64,000 nucleotides of DNA, from positions 1-64,000 of the forward strand of contig DGWI01000008.1 of NCBI GenBank assembly GCA_002396085.1, in the 5' to 3' direction. Below the pieces are notes generated by a model. It was not told the DNA's origin. It saw only the letters and a list, made by a program, of their open reading frames with translations, and searched no databases. Below are positions 7,959-17,995 of this stretch, piece after piece. The DNA is from Porphyromonadaceae bacterium UBA4262. Lineage in GTDB: Bacteria > Bacteroidota > Bacteroidia > Bacteroidales > Muribaculaceae. The number at the start of each line of letters is the position of its first letter. Within the stretch, counting starts at the first letter, position 1. A program made the position numbers and the translations under genes.

Positions 7959-9437
7959 ATGGCACGCACATTGACACAACAGATTAACTTCCCCATCATC
8001 CTCAGAATGCTGGGGTGGCTGGTCATGATCGAAGCCTTGTTCATGTGTCTGCCTCTGGCCATTGCTGTGGCCTATGGCGAGACGTCTACCTGGCTGTCAT
8101 TCGCCCTGTCGGTGGGCATCACTGTGACTGCCGGTGCTGCGATGACATTTGGCATCAAGCCTTCGTCCAAGAACATGCGCAAGCGCGAGGGACTCATTCT
8201 CACCGCTATCATCTGGGTGGTGTTCTCGGTCTTCGGCATGTTGCCGTTCCTGTTCACAGGCACCCTCAACAATGTGTCCGACGGGTTCTTTGAGACCATG
8301 GCGGGATTCACAACCACGGGTGCGTCGGTCATCAGCGACCTTGATGATATGCCCAATGGTGTGCTGTTCTGGCGCGCCTTGATGCAATGGATTGGGGGCA
8401 TGGGAATCATTCTTTTCACTCTGGCTGTGTTGCCCATGCTCAACTACAAGGGTGGCATTGCCCTGTTCAACGCCGAGGTGACCGGTATCACGCACGAGCG
8501 TTTGCGCCCGCGCGTGAGCCAGACGGCCAAGGACTTGTGGCTTGTCTATATGGTGCTCACCATTGTGCTGGCCGTGTTGTTGGCACCGCGCATGGGTTGG
8601 TTTGATGCTGTTTGTCATTCATTGACAACCTTGTCGACTGGTGGCCTTTCGACCAAGAATGAGGGCATCAACTATTGGCATTCGTCCTATGTTTATCTTG
8701 TCATCACGGTATTCATGTTCTTGGGAGGCATCAACTTTGGGCTGTTGTTCAATGTGGCGCGGGGGCGTATCAGGAAGTTGTGGCACAGCGACACCTTCAA
8801 GTGGTACTGTCTGATGACCATCATTGCCACCTTGCTGATTGTGTGGCGCATGTACTATCGCGGTATGTGCGACACCCATGAGGAACGCTGGGTCTTTGCT
8901 CTGTTCGATACTGTGGCGGCTATCACTTCGACTGGATTTACTAGCGTCAACTATGAGACCAAGGGCGAGTTCATCACGCTGGTGCTCATGATCATCATGT
9001 TCTTTGGCGGCATGGCAGGCTCTACATCAGGTGGTGCCAAGATCGACCGCTTCATCGTCTTGCTCAAGAATATCAAGAATGAGTTTTATCGTGTGCTGCA
9101 CACCAATACCGTCACCTCAGTGCGTGTCGATGGCAAGCCCATCCCACATCAGGTGGTGGCCAAGGTTATTGCCTTCTTGTCCATCTATCTGCTCGTGTTG
9201 CTGGTTGTGGCACTCTTGCTCACCATGATGGGTATGCCTGCATTCGATGCCCTCTACACTTCAATCTCCACCATCAGTAATCTGGGCTTGGGCTATGGTG
9301 TGACGCTTACCTCGGGCTCGATGGGACTATTGCCCGCTGCGGCCAAGTGGCTGCTCGCCTTTGAGATGCTGGTGGGACGTCTTGAACTGTTCACCGTGCT
9401 GGTACTGTTCACGCCCACCTTCTGGCTCAAAGATTAA
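7959..9437 (+). CDS. trkH: Trk potassium transporter membrane subunit TrkH
   Basis: A 492-residue integral membrane protein that forms the potassium pathway. Many hydrophobic helices are visible, along with repeated pore-loop signatures of the Trk/Ktr/HKT family: FTTTGASVISD near residue 117, SLTTLSTGGLST near 227, ITSTGFTSVNYE near 325 and ISNLGLGYG near 440. The start codon directly follows the trkA stop. With trkA it should give potassium uptake for osmotic and pH balance. Confidence 0.95.
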   Translation: MARTLTQQINFPIILRMLGWLVMIEALFMCLPLAIAVAYGETSTWLSFALSVGITVTAGAAMTFGIKPSSKNMRKREGLILTAIIWVVFSVFGMLPFLFTGTLNNVSDGFFETMAGFTTTGASVISDLDDMPNGVLFWRALMQWIGGMGIILFTLAVLPMLNYKGGIALFNAEVTGITHERLRPRVSQTAKDLWLVYMVLTIVLAVLLAPRMGWFDAVCHSLTTLSTGGLSTKNEGINYWHSSYVYLVITVFMFLGGINFGLLFNVARGRIRKLWHSDTFKWYCLMTIIATLLIVWRMYYRGMCDTHEERWVFALFDTVAAITSTGFTSVNYETKGEFITLVLMIIMFFGGMAGSTSGGAKIDRFIVLLKNIKNEFYRVLHTNTVTSVRVDGKPIPHQVVAKVIAFLSIYLLVLLVVALLLTMMGMPAFDALYTSISTISNLGLGYGVTLTSGSMGLLPAAAKWLLAFEMLVGRLELFTVLVLFTPTFWLKD

Positions 9438-9485
9438 AATGTCTTAAAATTGTCACTTGCAAACAAATTTTAGGAAGTAACATAT

Positions 9486-9493
9486 TAACTTTG
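9486..9493 (+). promoter_or_regulatory. Promoter of ftsK
   Basis: TAACTTTG matches TAnnTTTG, 36 bases before the ftsK ATG. No clear -33 box was found. Confidence 0.55.
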
Positions 9494-9529
9494 CTCAAAA
9501 AATTATACACCGAATAATATCACACACCG

Positions 9530-12037
9530 ATGACCAAAGAATCATACAACCCCGACTTGTCGGGGGTTAACGAGGAATTTCGCAAAGCCGAGGCGCAGAA
9601 GCAGGCCGAGGCGCAGAAGAACATGACGCGATGGCAGCGTTTCACCGAGTTCTTCAAGAATGGGCGCACAAGATTTGCTGTGGGCATCATCCTGCTCTTG
9701 CTGGGTGTGTACCTGCTGTTGTCGTTCATGAGTTTCTTCCTGTATTCGGGCATGGCCGACCAGAATCAGGTGGCATCCAATGGGGTGCTGGTCAATGCGC
9801 AACAGCCCGAGCAGATGAGCAACTGGGGAGCGGCAGTCGGGGCTGCATTGTCGCAGTTTCTCATCGCCGATGGCGTGGGTGTAGCCGCTTTCATTCTGGT
9901 CATCTGGTGCATCACACTGGGCATGCGCCTCGTGCGCAAGGGCAAGAAGTCGCATTTCTTTTCTTATACGCTCATCTCGCTGTTCAGCATCTTTGCATGC
10001 TCAATGATTGTCGGGGCAGCGACCTACGGGATGAACATGACTTTCTTCCCGTTGGGAGGAGCGTTCGGATTTTTTGCCAACAAGTGGCTCTATGGCTTGG
10101 TGGGCATCTATGGCATGGTGGCGGTCAATGCCATCATCCTCATGTTGTGGGTGTTTACCTGCTACAAGACTCTCAAGGCACTGTACGACCGTGCCAAGTC
10201 GACCATCGATGAGCGCCGCCGTCGTTTTGATGGCAAGGAGATTGACGACGATGATGACAAGGATGCCGCGCGTCAGCAACAAACCGACCTGTTCGGTGTC
10301 GGTAAGGTCGAACGTGAGACGCGACAACCCGCCGACACGGCAAACCCTCTGATGACCGCCACGGGCAGTGAGCAACGTCAACCCGCTGGCGGTAAACCGA
10401 CAACACCGCGTGTCAAGCGCGAACCAAAGCCGAAGGAAAAAACTGCACAAGGCGATGGACCCGTTGAGATGAACCACATCGAGACGGCCGACAAGGTGAG
10501 CAATCCTAATGACCCTACGGGCGAATATCGTCACTATAAGTTCCCAACCCTGGAGCTGCTCACCAACATGTTGATGCGCAGCGACAGCGTCGATCAGGAG
10601 GAGCAGGAGAGCAACAAGCAGCGCATCAGGGAGACGCTCAGGAACTATGGCATCGAGATTAAGGACATTCAAGTCCATGTCGGGCCCACGGTCACATTAT
10701 TCGAGATTATCCCCGTTGACGGTACGCGTGTGTCCAAGGTCAAGAACCTGGAGGATGACATCGCGCTGAGCCTGGCGGCACTGGGCATACGCATCATCGC
10801 CCCCATGCCGGGGCGTGGCACCATCGGCATCGAGGTGCCCAACCGTGAACCACAGACTGTGCCCATGCGTCAGGTGTTGGCCTCCAAGGCCTTCCAGGAG
10901 ACTAAGGCCAAGTTGCCCATGTGCCTGGGATGCACTGTCAGCAACGAGGTGTTCGTCGCTGACTTGACCAAGATGCCGCACTTGCTGGTGGCAGGTGCCA
11001 CGGGCAAGGGCAAGTCGGTGGGTCTGAACGCCATCATCACCTCACTCCTCTACAAGAAAGGCCCGTCCGAACTCAAGTTTGTTCTGGTCGACCCCAAGCG
11101 TGTCGAGTTCAGCATCTATGCCGACCTCGAGAAGTATTTCTTTGCCAAGATTCCGGGCGACGATAAGGCCATCATCACCGAGAGTGACAAGGTGGTCAAG
11201 ACGCTCAACAGCCTGGTGCAGGAGATGGAAAACCGCTACATGGTGCTTGAGGAGGTCAAGTTGCGCAAGGTCGAGGACTATAACGACCTGTGGCGCCGCG
11301 AACTGCGCAACGTGCGCGATGAGCACGGCGACAAGAAGTATCATTATATGCCCTATATTGTCGCCATCATCGACGAGTTCAGCGACATGATCATGGCGGC
11401 TGGCAAGGAGGTCGAGACCCCCATTGTGCGCATTGCTCAGAAGGCGCGTGCCGTGGGCATCCACATGATCATCGCCACGCAGCGACCCAGCGCCACCGTC
11501 ATCACAGGTAACATACGAGCCAACTTCCCGGGCCGCATCGCCTTTGCCGTGGCATCATCGGTCGACAGCCGCATCATCCTCGATGCTACAGGTGCTCAGC
11601 GACTCATTGGTCGTGGCGACATGCTGTTGAGCGACGACAATGGCATCACCCGTTTGCAGTGCCCGTTTGTCGACACGCCCGACATCATCAACATCTGCAA
11701 GTTCATCAAGGAGCAAGAAGACAACGACCGTGACATCAGCCACGAGGAGGCCTATCTGTTGCCCGAGCCCCTGAGTGGAGACGAGGGTGGCGGCAGCAGC
11801 GCCGATGCCAGCGGCATCAAGGATCGTGACCCGCTCTTTGAGGAGGCTGCGCGGTGGATCGTGCAGAGCGACACCGCCTCGACATCCAGCCTGCAGCGTC
11901 GCTACGAGATCGGTTACAACCGTGCCGGACGACTCATGGATCAGATGGAGGCCGCCGGCATCGTCGGCCCCGCCCAGGGCGGTAAGCCCCGCAAGGTGCT
12001 ACTCTCGCCCATGGACATCGACCAACTATTTGTCTAA
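9530..12037 (+). CDS. ftsK: DNA translocase FtsK
   Basis: An 835-residue septum-located motor that pumps DNA and coordinates chromosome dimer resolution with division. The N-terminal region (about 40-220) carries hydrophobic helices. It is followed by a charged, Pro/Gln-rich linker (about 225-325), the alpha and beta motor domains with Walker A GATGKGKS near 490 and a Walker B region (YIVAIIDEFSDM near 615), and a C-terminal winged-helix gamma domain (about 765-835) ending in a typical MDQMEAAGIVGP stretch. The linker is short compared with E. coli, as is usual in Bacteroidota. The LolA-like gene follows within 65 bases. Confidence 0.95.
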   Translation: MTKESYNPDLSGVNEEFRKAEAQKQAEAQKNMTRWQRFTEFFKNGRTRFAVGIILLLLGVYLLLSFMSFFLYSGMADQNQVASNGVLVNAQQPEQMSNWGAAVGAALSQFLIADGVGVAAFILVIWCITLGMRLVRKGKKSHFFSYTLISLFSIFACSMIVGAATYGMNMTFFPLGGAFGFFANKWLYGLVGIYGMVAVNAIILMLWVFTCYKTLKALYDRAKSTIDERRRRFDGKEIDDDDDKDAARQQQTDLFGVGKVERETRQPADTANPLMTATGSEQRQPAGGKPTTPRVKREPKPKEKTAQGDGPVEMNHIETADKVSNPNDPTGEYRHYKFPTLELLTNMLMRSDSVDQEEQESNKQRIRETLRNYGIEIKDIQVHVGPTVTLFEIIPVDGTRVSKVKNLEDDIALSLAALGIRIIAPMPGRGTIGIEVPNREPQTVPMRQVLASKAFQETKAKLPMCLGCTVSNEVFVADLTKMPHLLVAGATGKGKSVGLNAIITSLLYKKGPSELKFVLVDPKRVEFSIYADLEKYFFAKIPGDDKAIITESDKVVKTLNSLVQEMENRYMVLEEVKLRKVEDYNDLWRRELRNVRDEHGDKKYHYMPYIVAIIDEFSDMIMAAGKEVETPIVRIAQKARAVGIHMIIATQRPSATVITGNIRANFPGRIAFAVASSVDSRIILDATGAQRLIGRGDMLLSDDNGITRLQCPFVDTPDIINICKFIKEQEDNDRDISHEEAYLLPEPLSGDEGGGSSADASGIKDRDPLFEEAARWIVQSDTASTSSLQRRYEIGYNRAGRLMDQMEAAGIVGPAQGGKPRKVLLSPMDIDQLFV

Positions 12038-12065
12038 TCCCGACAACCACCTCCTGGTTGTCCAT

Positions 12066-12084
12066 GCCGAGGCACCGCCTCGGC
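12066..12084. repeat. Perfect 8-bp hairpin between ftsK and lolA-like gene
   Basis: GCCGAGGC-ACC-GCCTCGGC lies between the two genes with no T-run, so it is more likely an RNA-processing or stability element than a terminator. Confidence 0.6.
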
Positions 12085-12099
12085 CATAAAACAATAAGA

Positions 12100-12708
12100 A
12101 TGAACAAAACCCTCACAACCCTCACCCTGCTCCTGCTGGCCCTGGTGGCACAGGCGCAGACCCCGCAGCAGATGCTCGACAAGGCGATTGCCGCCCTGCG
12201 CAGCGCGGGCACCATCAGTGCCAATTATAAGGTCAAGTCCAGCCAAGGCAGTAATGCCGGTACCATCGTCATGGCAGGTAGTAAATATCGACTTGTGTCC
12301 AATGAGATGAAGTGCTGGTATGACGGCAAGACGCAGTGGACCTGGAGCCAAGCGACCGATGAGGTCAACATCACCAACCCCACCGCTGAGGACTTGCAGA
12401 TGACCAACCCCATGGCCGCTGCCACCGACTTCAAGACGAACTTCAACATGTGGAAGTCAAAAGGGCAAATACCAGGTCATTATGCCATGATGCTGCGTCC
12501 CAAGAAGAAGTCCAATATCGATCAGGTGTATCTCTACTTGAGCAATGGCAGCAACTTGCTGCACATCGCCCACATCCGCATGAGTGACGGCTCAACCTTC
12601 ACCCTTACCCTCACGGGCTATAAGACCAAGCAGAGCCTGCCAGCGTCGACCTTCACCTATGACAAGTCGATGGTTCCTGCTGGCACTCAGGTCGTGGACC
12701 TGCGCTGA
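12100..12708 (+). CDS. lolA: LolA-like outer-membrane lipoprotein carrier
   Basis: A 202-residue protein starting at the ATG at 12100. The earlier in-frame start at 12058 overlaps the intergenic hairpin. A signal peptide (MNKTLTTLTLLLLALVAQAQ) leads to a LolA/LolB-like half-barrel: QQMLDKAIAALRSAG, a SSQGSNAGTIVMAGSKYRL strand pair, then WYDGKTQWTW. LolA carries lipoproteins across the periplasm. The position behind ftsK is common in Bacteroidota. Several LolA-like paralogs exist in this phylum, so exact orthology is inferred. Confidence 0.8.
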   Translation: MNKTLTTLTLLLLALVAQAQTPQQMLDKAIAALRSAGTISANYKVKSSQGSNAGTIVMAGSKYRLVSNEMKCWYDGKTQWTWSQATDEVNITNPTAEDLQMTNPMAAATDFKTNFNMWKSKGQIPGHYAMMLRPKKKSNIDQVYLYLSNGSNLLHIAHIRMSDGSTFTLTLTGYKTKQSLPASTFTYDKSMVPAGTQVVDLR

Positions 12709-12741
12709 ACGGGACTGTCCATCCCCCTATATTTTGTCACA

Positions 12742-13290
12742 ATGAAGCAAGTCACAGGCATGACATCGACACAATTCGAGCAACTGTTCAGGGACAACTA
12801 CGAACGGCTCTACTATCATGCCTATGACTTTGTGCACGATACTGACGTTGCCAAGGACATGGTAAGCGATGTGTTTGTCAACTTGTGGCAATCGCATGAG
12901 CGTTTAGATGGCAATCGCGTACTCTCTTACCTCTATGTCAGTGTGCGCAACCGCTGCCTCGATCAGTTGGGTCGTGGCAAGCGTTTCATGCCATTGCTTG
13001 ATGGTGTGTTGGCCGAGATGGAAGATTTTAATGATCGGGATTGGGAAGATTATGAGGCACGCATCAGGCGGCTGCGCCAGGAACTGGGGCGCTTGCCCGA
13101 GCGTGCTAGGCATGTGCTGCGTTTGAGATTTTATGAGCAGAAGAGCAACCAGGAGGTCGCCGACTTGCTCAATGTTACCGTTGATGGAGTAAAAAAGATC
13201 GTTCAGCGTGCATTCGCTCAGTTGAGGGTCACGTTAGATGAAAAAATGTTAAATCTTGTACTCCTTTTGATTCTTGTCAGTATTGATTGA
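12742..13290 (+). CDS. ECF sigma-70 factor
   Basis: A 182-residue extracytoplasmic-function sigma factor of the Bacteroidota type. Region 2 is visible (FEQLFRDNYERLYYHAYDF ... VKDMVSDVF-like helix ... LSYLYVSVRNRCLD, about 12-75). Region 4 follows (LPERARHVLRLRFYEQKSNQEVADLL, about 115-145), ending in the helix VDGVKKIVQRAFAQL. The next gene, encoding a FecR anti-sigma factor, starts five bases after its stop. The pair should switch on the SusC/SusD-like genes behind it when the receptor senses its ligand. A second ATG at 12760 is also possible. Confidence 0.9.
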   Translation: MKQVTGMTSTQFEQLFRDNYERLYYHAYDFVHDTDVAKDMVSDVFVNLWQSHERLDGNRVLSYLYVSVRNRCLDQLGRGKRFMPLLDGVLAEMEDFNDRDWEDYEARIRRLRQELGRLPERARHVLRLRFYEQKSNQEVADLLNVTVDGVKKIVQRAFAQLRVTLDEKMLNLVLLLILVSID

Positions 13291-13294
13291 CGAA

Positions 13295-14356
13295 ATGGAA
13301 AACGAAAAACATAATCAAGAGCAGGACCAAGCCATGGCTACGCCCATGCAGCAGTGGGAACTGTACAGTGCGCTCAACCGTGAGTGTGCTGCTCTTCCCG
13401 ACCTTGATGAGCAATGGCAGGAACTCAGTGACCGACTTGAACTGTCGAGCCCGGATGCTGAGCCAGTGGCCCACCGCTCTGTCATCACGCGCTTCACGCC
13501 CTTTGTCAAGTGGGCTGTGGGCATTGCCGCTATGGTTGCCCTGATTGTTGGCCTCAGGCTTTGGATCGACCACAATGCCGTTTCAACTACACAACCTGGT
13601 GCTGCCTATGACATCACTGCCAAGAACGATATTACTGAGGTTACCTTGACCACTGCCGACGGCAAGAGCCGTGAGATGGATGGCCATGATATGACAATTA
13701 AGAAACCTGCCGAGAGGGCTGAATCCAGCCAGATGCTGGCTCTGTCCACCCCGCGCGGCAAGGACTATCACCTGACTCTGGCCGATGGCACCCAAGTGTG
13801 GCTCAATGCCGATAGTCGGCTGGAGTTTCCCGAGGCATTTGTCGGCAATCAGCGTGAGGTGAGGCTATCGGGCGAGGCCTACTTTGAGGTCACCAAGGAC
13901 TCACGGCGACCATTCGTCGTGCACACCGACTACATCACCACTCGGGTGTTGGGCACGGCATTCAATGTGCGCGCCTACTCGCAGCGCGATGCCGCTGTCA
14001 CGTTGGTCGAGGGCAGTGTATTGGCCCAGGTGGCTAACCAATCCATCCAGTTGAAGCCCGGCCAGCAGGCTGCCATCAAGCAGGCGCAGTTGCGGGTGTC
14101 ACAAGTCGACACATATCCTTATATACAATGGAAGGAAGGTTTCCTCTATTACGACAATGCCACGCTGTTCTTCATCATGCAGGACTTGGCTCGATGGTAC
14201 AACGTGAATGTGTCGTTCGACGACACCTCCAAGATGCAACTCCGCCTACACTTTGTGGTCGAGCGCAGCAAGAGCCTCGACGAGGCCATCAGCAGCCTGA
14301 ATGCACTGGGCGAGGTTCATATCCAGCGCGAGGGCAACGTCATTGTCATCAATTAA
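13295..14356 (+). CDS. FecR-family anti-sigma factor
   Basis: A 353-residue inner-membrane regulator. The ATG at 13295 is chosen over a TTG at 13274 inside the sigma gene. There is a cytoplasmic N-terminal part of about 80 residues, one membrane helix (FVKWAVGIAAMVALIVGLRLW, about 77-97), then the periplasmic FecR domain with TPRGKDYHLTLADGTQVWLNADS and FPEAFVGNQREVRLSGEAYFEV-like segments, and a C-terminal DUF4974-like domain starting near LFYDNATLFFIMQ. It should hold the upstream sigma factor until contacted by the STN domain of the downstream receptor. Confidence 0.9.
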   Translation: MENEKHNQEQDQAMATPMQQWELYSALNRECAALPDLDEQWQELSDRLELSSPDAEPVAHRSVITRFTPFVKWAVGIAAMVALIVGLRLWIDHNAVSTTQPGAAYDITAKNDITEVTLTTADGKSREMDGHDMTIKKPAERAESSQMLALSTPRGKDYHLTLADGTQVWLNADSRLEFPEAFVGNQREVRLSGEAYFEVTKDSRRPFVVHTDYITTRVLGTAFNVRAYSQRDAAVTLVEGSVLAQVANQSIQLKPGQQAAIKQAQLRVSQVDTYPYIQWKEGFLYYDNATLFFIMQDLARWYNVNVSFDDTSKMQLRLHFVVERSKSLDEAISSLNALGEVHIQREGNVIVIN

Positions 14357-14382
14357 GACACCTTATTTGTTAAAAAATCAAA

Positions 14383-14419
14383 AAATGAAGCGAGATATAG
14401 TACCCCGCTTCATTTTTTT
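14383..14419 (+). terminator. Terminator between fecR and the SusC-like gene
   Basis: AAATGAAGCG (14383-14392) pairs with CGCTTCATTT (14406-14415) and runs into a T-tract. It separates the regulatory pair from the receptor gene and could act as an attenuator or a true stop. No TAnnTTTG box was found between it and the receptor gene, as expected if the ECF sigma uses a different promoter. Confidence 0.8.
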
Positions 14420-14464
14420 CGGTATTAAGGGCAAACTTTTACCAATTCTAAAACAGTTTTGTCT

Positions 14465-17400
14465 ATGAAACGTATCCAAGCCATTACACTGTTCTGCTTG
14501 CTGATGCTGCCATTGATTGCCATAGCACAAGGCAACAAGGTGACGATCAATGTCCAGCAACAGGCATTGACCAATGCGTTGCGCCAAGTTGAGCAACAGT
14601 CGGGGTATTACAAAGTCAACTACCCCTATGAGGCCGTCAAAGACTATAAGGTGACGGCTAGTGTGAAGAATGTAACGGCACACGATGCCGTACGAGCGCT
14701 CATCAAGGGACTGCCATTGGCCAGTCGCGTTGACGGGCGCTTCATCTATGTCACCAAGAGTGAACTGCAGGCCAGCGAGTCGGGCAACAAGCGCTCGGTC
14801 AAGGGGCAGGTGGTTGATGCCGATGGCGAGCCGCTGATTGGTGTCACTGTCCATGTCAAGGGCACCGACAATGGTGTTGCTACCGACATCGACGGTAATT
14901 ACGTGCTCAACAATGTCGACCCCAACAGCACACTGGTGTTTACCTACATCGGCAAGAAGCCCGTTGAGCGCAAGGCCACTTCGACCAACAGTGTGCTCAT
15001 CCTCGAGGATGACTCCAATGTCCTGGAAGATGTGGTGGTCACGGGTTATCAGCAGATCTCTAAAGAGCGGGCCACGGGTTCGTTCGCCAAGGTCACTGCC
15101 GAGAATCTCAAGACCAAGCGTTACGACAACTTGTCGCAGTTGCTCGAGGGTGAGGTGGCTGGATTCAACACCCAGAGCGGTCTCATCCGAGGCACCACAT
15201 CGATGAATGGTGTCACTAATCCCCTCTACGTCATTGATGGTTTCCCCGTCGAGGCAACAAGATATGACGAGTACGGAGGCCTCAACGAGTCGGTGCCCAA
15301 TATCAACATTGATGACATCGAGAGTATCACCGTGCTCAAGGACGCTGCAGCAGCCAGCATCTATGGTGCCCGTGCAGCCAATGGTGTGGTGGTCATTGTC
15401 ACCAAGAAGGCCAAGGGCAAACGCACTAGCGTGAACTTCAACACGTCGCTCACCTGGCATCCTTACTCATTCAACAAGAGCCGTCTCACCGATGCTGCCG
15501 ACATCATCGATCTGGAGCGAGAGTGGGCTGCAACTAACCCCAACTTGCAAGGTGAGGGTGCTGCCGCCTATGCCCAGTCGATTGTTGACGACAAGGTGTA
15601 CACCTCGCAGGGCATTCAGGCCATCGCCAACTACTATGCCGGCAACATCAGCGAGGCACAGATGGAGAACATTCTCAACGATCTGGCATCGAGAGGATAC
15701 AGGTACTATGACGACGTGGCCGAGTATGCCAAGCGCACCGCCTTCTATCAGCAGTATCACTTGGGCATCGGGCGCGACACCGAGAACAACAACTTCATGG
15801 CATCGCTCACCTATCGCAACGACAAGTTCAACGACCGTTATTCCAAGGACAACTCATGGGCCATCGACCTGCGCGACCAACTGGATGTCACCCCATGGCT
15901 CAGAGCGACATTTGGCACCTATACTTACTACGGCAAGAATACCATGCAGGCATTCGACCCGATGAGCCCAGGTTATGCCTACATGCCTTACGACTGCCTG
16001 CGCAACGACGATGGCACTAACTTCACCTCAACCCAAGAGTCGCGTTTGGGACAGTCCGACATGGCCATCATCAATGCTTACGGACTTCCCAGTTACAACA
16101 TCACACCACTCGATGAGATTGCTCGCAATCAGCGCACCACCCGTGAATTTATCAACCGAACTTACGGGAAACTGGACATTCAATTGCCCTATAGCCTGAA
16201 GTACAACATCATGTTCCAGTATGAGTATGCTTATGACAAGACCGAGCAACTATATGAGAAAAATAGTTACTATGTCCGCAACCTGGTGGGGCAGTATGCT
16301 ACCGATGACTTTGGTACGGGTTCAGCTACCCTGAATTTGCCCTATGGCAACATCTTCTATCGCGCCAACCAAACCTCGAAGGCCTACACCTTCCGTCAGC
16401 AGTTGAACTTTGACCGCACTTATGCCGACCATCACAATATTGTGGCACTCTTGGGGCATGAAGTGCGCAAAACGGTCATCGACTATGACAACAACACACT
16501 CTATGACTATGACCCGGATATGCTCACCTTTGCCCTGGTCGACCAGAATGTGCTCAACAACACCTACGGACTGATGGGTGGCTATGGATTGCAGGCAAGA
16601 GATTTCGCTTATCTGCGCAACATCGACAACCGCTTTGTGTCGTTCTTTGCCAATGCTGCCTACACCTATGACAACAAGTATATGTTCTCGGCAAGCATCC
16701 GCTGGGATCGTTCTAACCTATGGGGCACAGGCTCGAAGTATCAGAACAAGCCCATTTGGAGTGTTGGTGCCGCATGGAACATCGACCATGAGTCGTGGTT
16801 TAATGTCGCTTGGATCAATCGACTGAAGTTGCGCGCATCTTATGGTATTGCCGGTAACATTGCCAAGGATGCTGCCCCCTACATGACAGCAGGATACTAT
16901 CAGAACTATAATGTGGGTGGAATCTATGGCTCGGTCAACACTCGACCCAACCCAACGTTGAGATGGGAGAAGACAACCACGACCAACGTCGCGCTGGACT
17001 TTGCTATGCTTGACAACCGATTGAGCGGTAGCATTGAGTTCTACAACAAGTTGGGTACCGATCTGCTGGCCAACACCATGGGGGTGCCCACCGAGGGATT
17101 TGGATACACCACCTATGCCATCAACAATGGCAAGATGCGCAACCGGGGATTTGAGTTGTCGCTCAACGGACAGATTGTGCGCACGGCCGATGTCGACTTC
17201 GATGCCACCTTCAACTATAGTTACAACAAGAACAAGGTGGTCTATGTCAATGTCAAGGCACCATTCTATGTGTTACAGCTCGACTATCCCGAGTCTTACC
17301 CCATCGTGGGCAACCCCTACAACGCCATCTATGCCTATCAGTGGGCTGGATTGAGCGAGAATGGCTTGCCGCAGGTGCTGAATGCGGCTGGAGAGCCCAC

Positions 17401-17962
17401 GACCAGCAATCCGTCGGATCTGAATGCCATTGTCTATGCGGGAAGCACCGAACCCATGCACATGGCTTCGCTCAATCTGCACTTGCGCGTGAAACGCTTC
17501 GACTTCTCATGCATGTGGATGATGCAGGGGGGGCACAAGTTGCGCAACACCGACCTGCCCATGCTCAATTCCGAATATAATTATAGTCTTTGGAGCTATG
17601 TCACAGCACTGGCAGCAGTGAACAAGGACATCACCAACCGCTGGCGTCATCCGGGCGATGAGGCTACGACCGACATCCCGGCTGCCATCTTCGGTGAGAA
17701 TCCGCTCTTCAGCGATGCGTCGCGCACCATCTATGGCTATGCCGACAACAATGTCATCAGTGCAACCAACTTGAGACTGGCCAATGTCTCAGTGGCCTAT
17801 AACCTGCCCAAGACTTGGCTCAGAAAGGTGAGCATGAGCAATGCTCGACTGCAATTCAACGTCGAGAATGCTGTTACGTTTGCCAAGAGCAAGTCGGCCA
17901 AGTATCTGCTGGGTGGATACAATGCCCCCAACTATGTGCTTGGACTCTATCTGGACTTCTAA
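14465..17962 (+). CDS. SusC/RagA-family TonB-dependent receptor with STN domain
   Basis: A 1165-residue outer-membrane transporter; ATG at 14465 rather than TTG at 14459. After the signal peptide come an STN signalling domain (about 25-75, VTINVQQQALTNALRQVEQQ), a carboxypeptidase-regulatory-like domain (about 100-175, VKGQVVDADGEPLIGVTV), the TonB plug (about 190-310, YVIDGFP and a SIYGARAANGVVVIVTKK-type end) and a large beta-barrel. The STN domain marks it as a receptor that signals to the upstream FecR/sigma pair. The motif VVVTGYQQISKERATGSF recalls receptors found with thioredoxin-like partners in Bacteroidales. The imported ligand is unknown. The SusD-like gene starts 33 bases downstream. 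Confidence 0.9.
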   Translation: MKRIQAITLFCLLMLPLIAIAQGNKVTINVQQQALTNALRQVEQQSGYYKVNYPYEAVKDYKVTASVKNVTAHDAVRALIKGLPLASRVDGRFIYVTKSELQASESGNKRSVKGQVVDADGEPLIGVTVHVKGTDNGVATDIDGNYVLNNVDPNSTLVFTYIGKKPVERKATSTNSVLILEDDSNVLEDVVVTGYQQISKERATGSFAKVTAENLKTKRYDNLSQLLEGEVAGFNTQSGLIRGTTSMNGVTNPLYVIDGFPVEATRYDEYGGLNESVPNINIDDIESITVLKDAAAASIYGARAANGVVVIVTKKAKGKRTSVNFNTSLTWHPYSFNKSRLTDAADIIDLEREWAATNPNLQGEGAAAYAQSIVDDKVYTSQGIQAIANYYAGNISEAQMENILNDLASRGYRYYDDVAEYAKRTAFYQQYHLGIGRDTENNNFMASLTYRNDKFNDRYSKDNSWAIDLRDQLDVTPWLRATFGTYTYYGKNTMQAFDPMSPGYAYMPYDCLRNDDGTNFTSTQESRLGQSDMAIINAYGLPSYNITPLDEIARNQRTTREFINRTYGKLDIQLPYSLKYNIMFQYEYAYDKTEQLYEKNSYYVRNLVGQYATDDFGTGSATLNLPYGNIFYRANQTSKAYTFRQQLNFDRTYADHHNIVALLGHEVRKTVIDYDNNTLYDYDPDMLTFALVDQNVLNNTYGLMGGYGLQARDFAYLRNIDNRFVSFFANAAYTYDNKYMFSASIRWDRSNLWGTGSKYQNKPIWSVGAAWNIDHESWFNVAWINRLKLRASYGIAGNIAKDAAPYMTAGYYQNYNVGGIYGSVNTRPNPTLRWEKTTTTNVALDFAMLDNRLSGSIEFYNKLGTDLLANTMGVPTEGFGYTTYAINNGKMRNRGFELSLNGQIVRTADVDFDATFNYSYNKNKVVYVNVKAPFYVLQLDYPESYPIVGNPYNAIYAYQWAGLSENGLPQVLNAAGEPTTSNPSDLNAIVYAGSTEPMHMASLNLHLRVKRFDFSCMWMMQGGHKLRNTDLPMLNSEYNYSLWSYVTALAAVNKDITNRWRHPGDEATTDIPAAIFGENPLFSDASRTIYGYADNNVISATNLRLANVSVAYNLPKTWLRKVSMSNARLQFNVENAVTFAKSKSAKYLLGGYNAPNYVLGLYLDF

Positions 17963-17995
17963 CGATTATTGTCTATCTTCAAAATAAGCAAAACT

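Noticed and set aside
14378..15460. 360-codon minus-strand ORF opposite the SusC start
   Set aside because: Antisense to STN, carboxypeptidase-like and plug domains; no family features.
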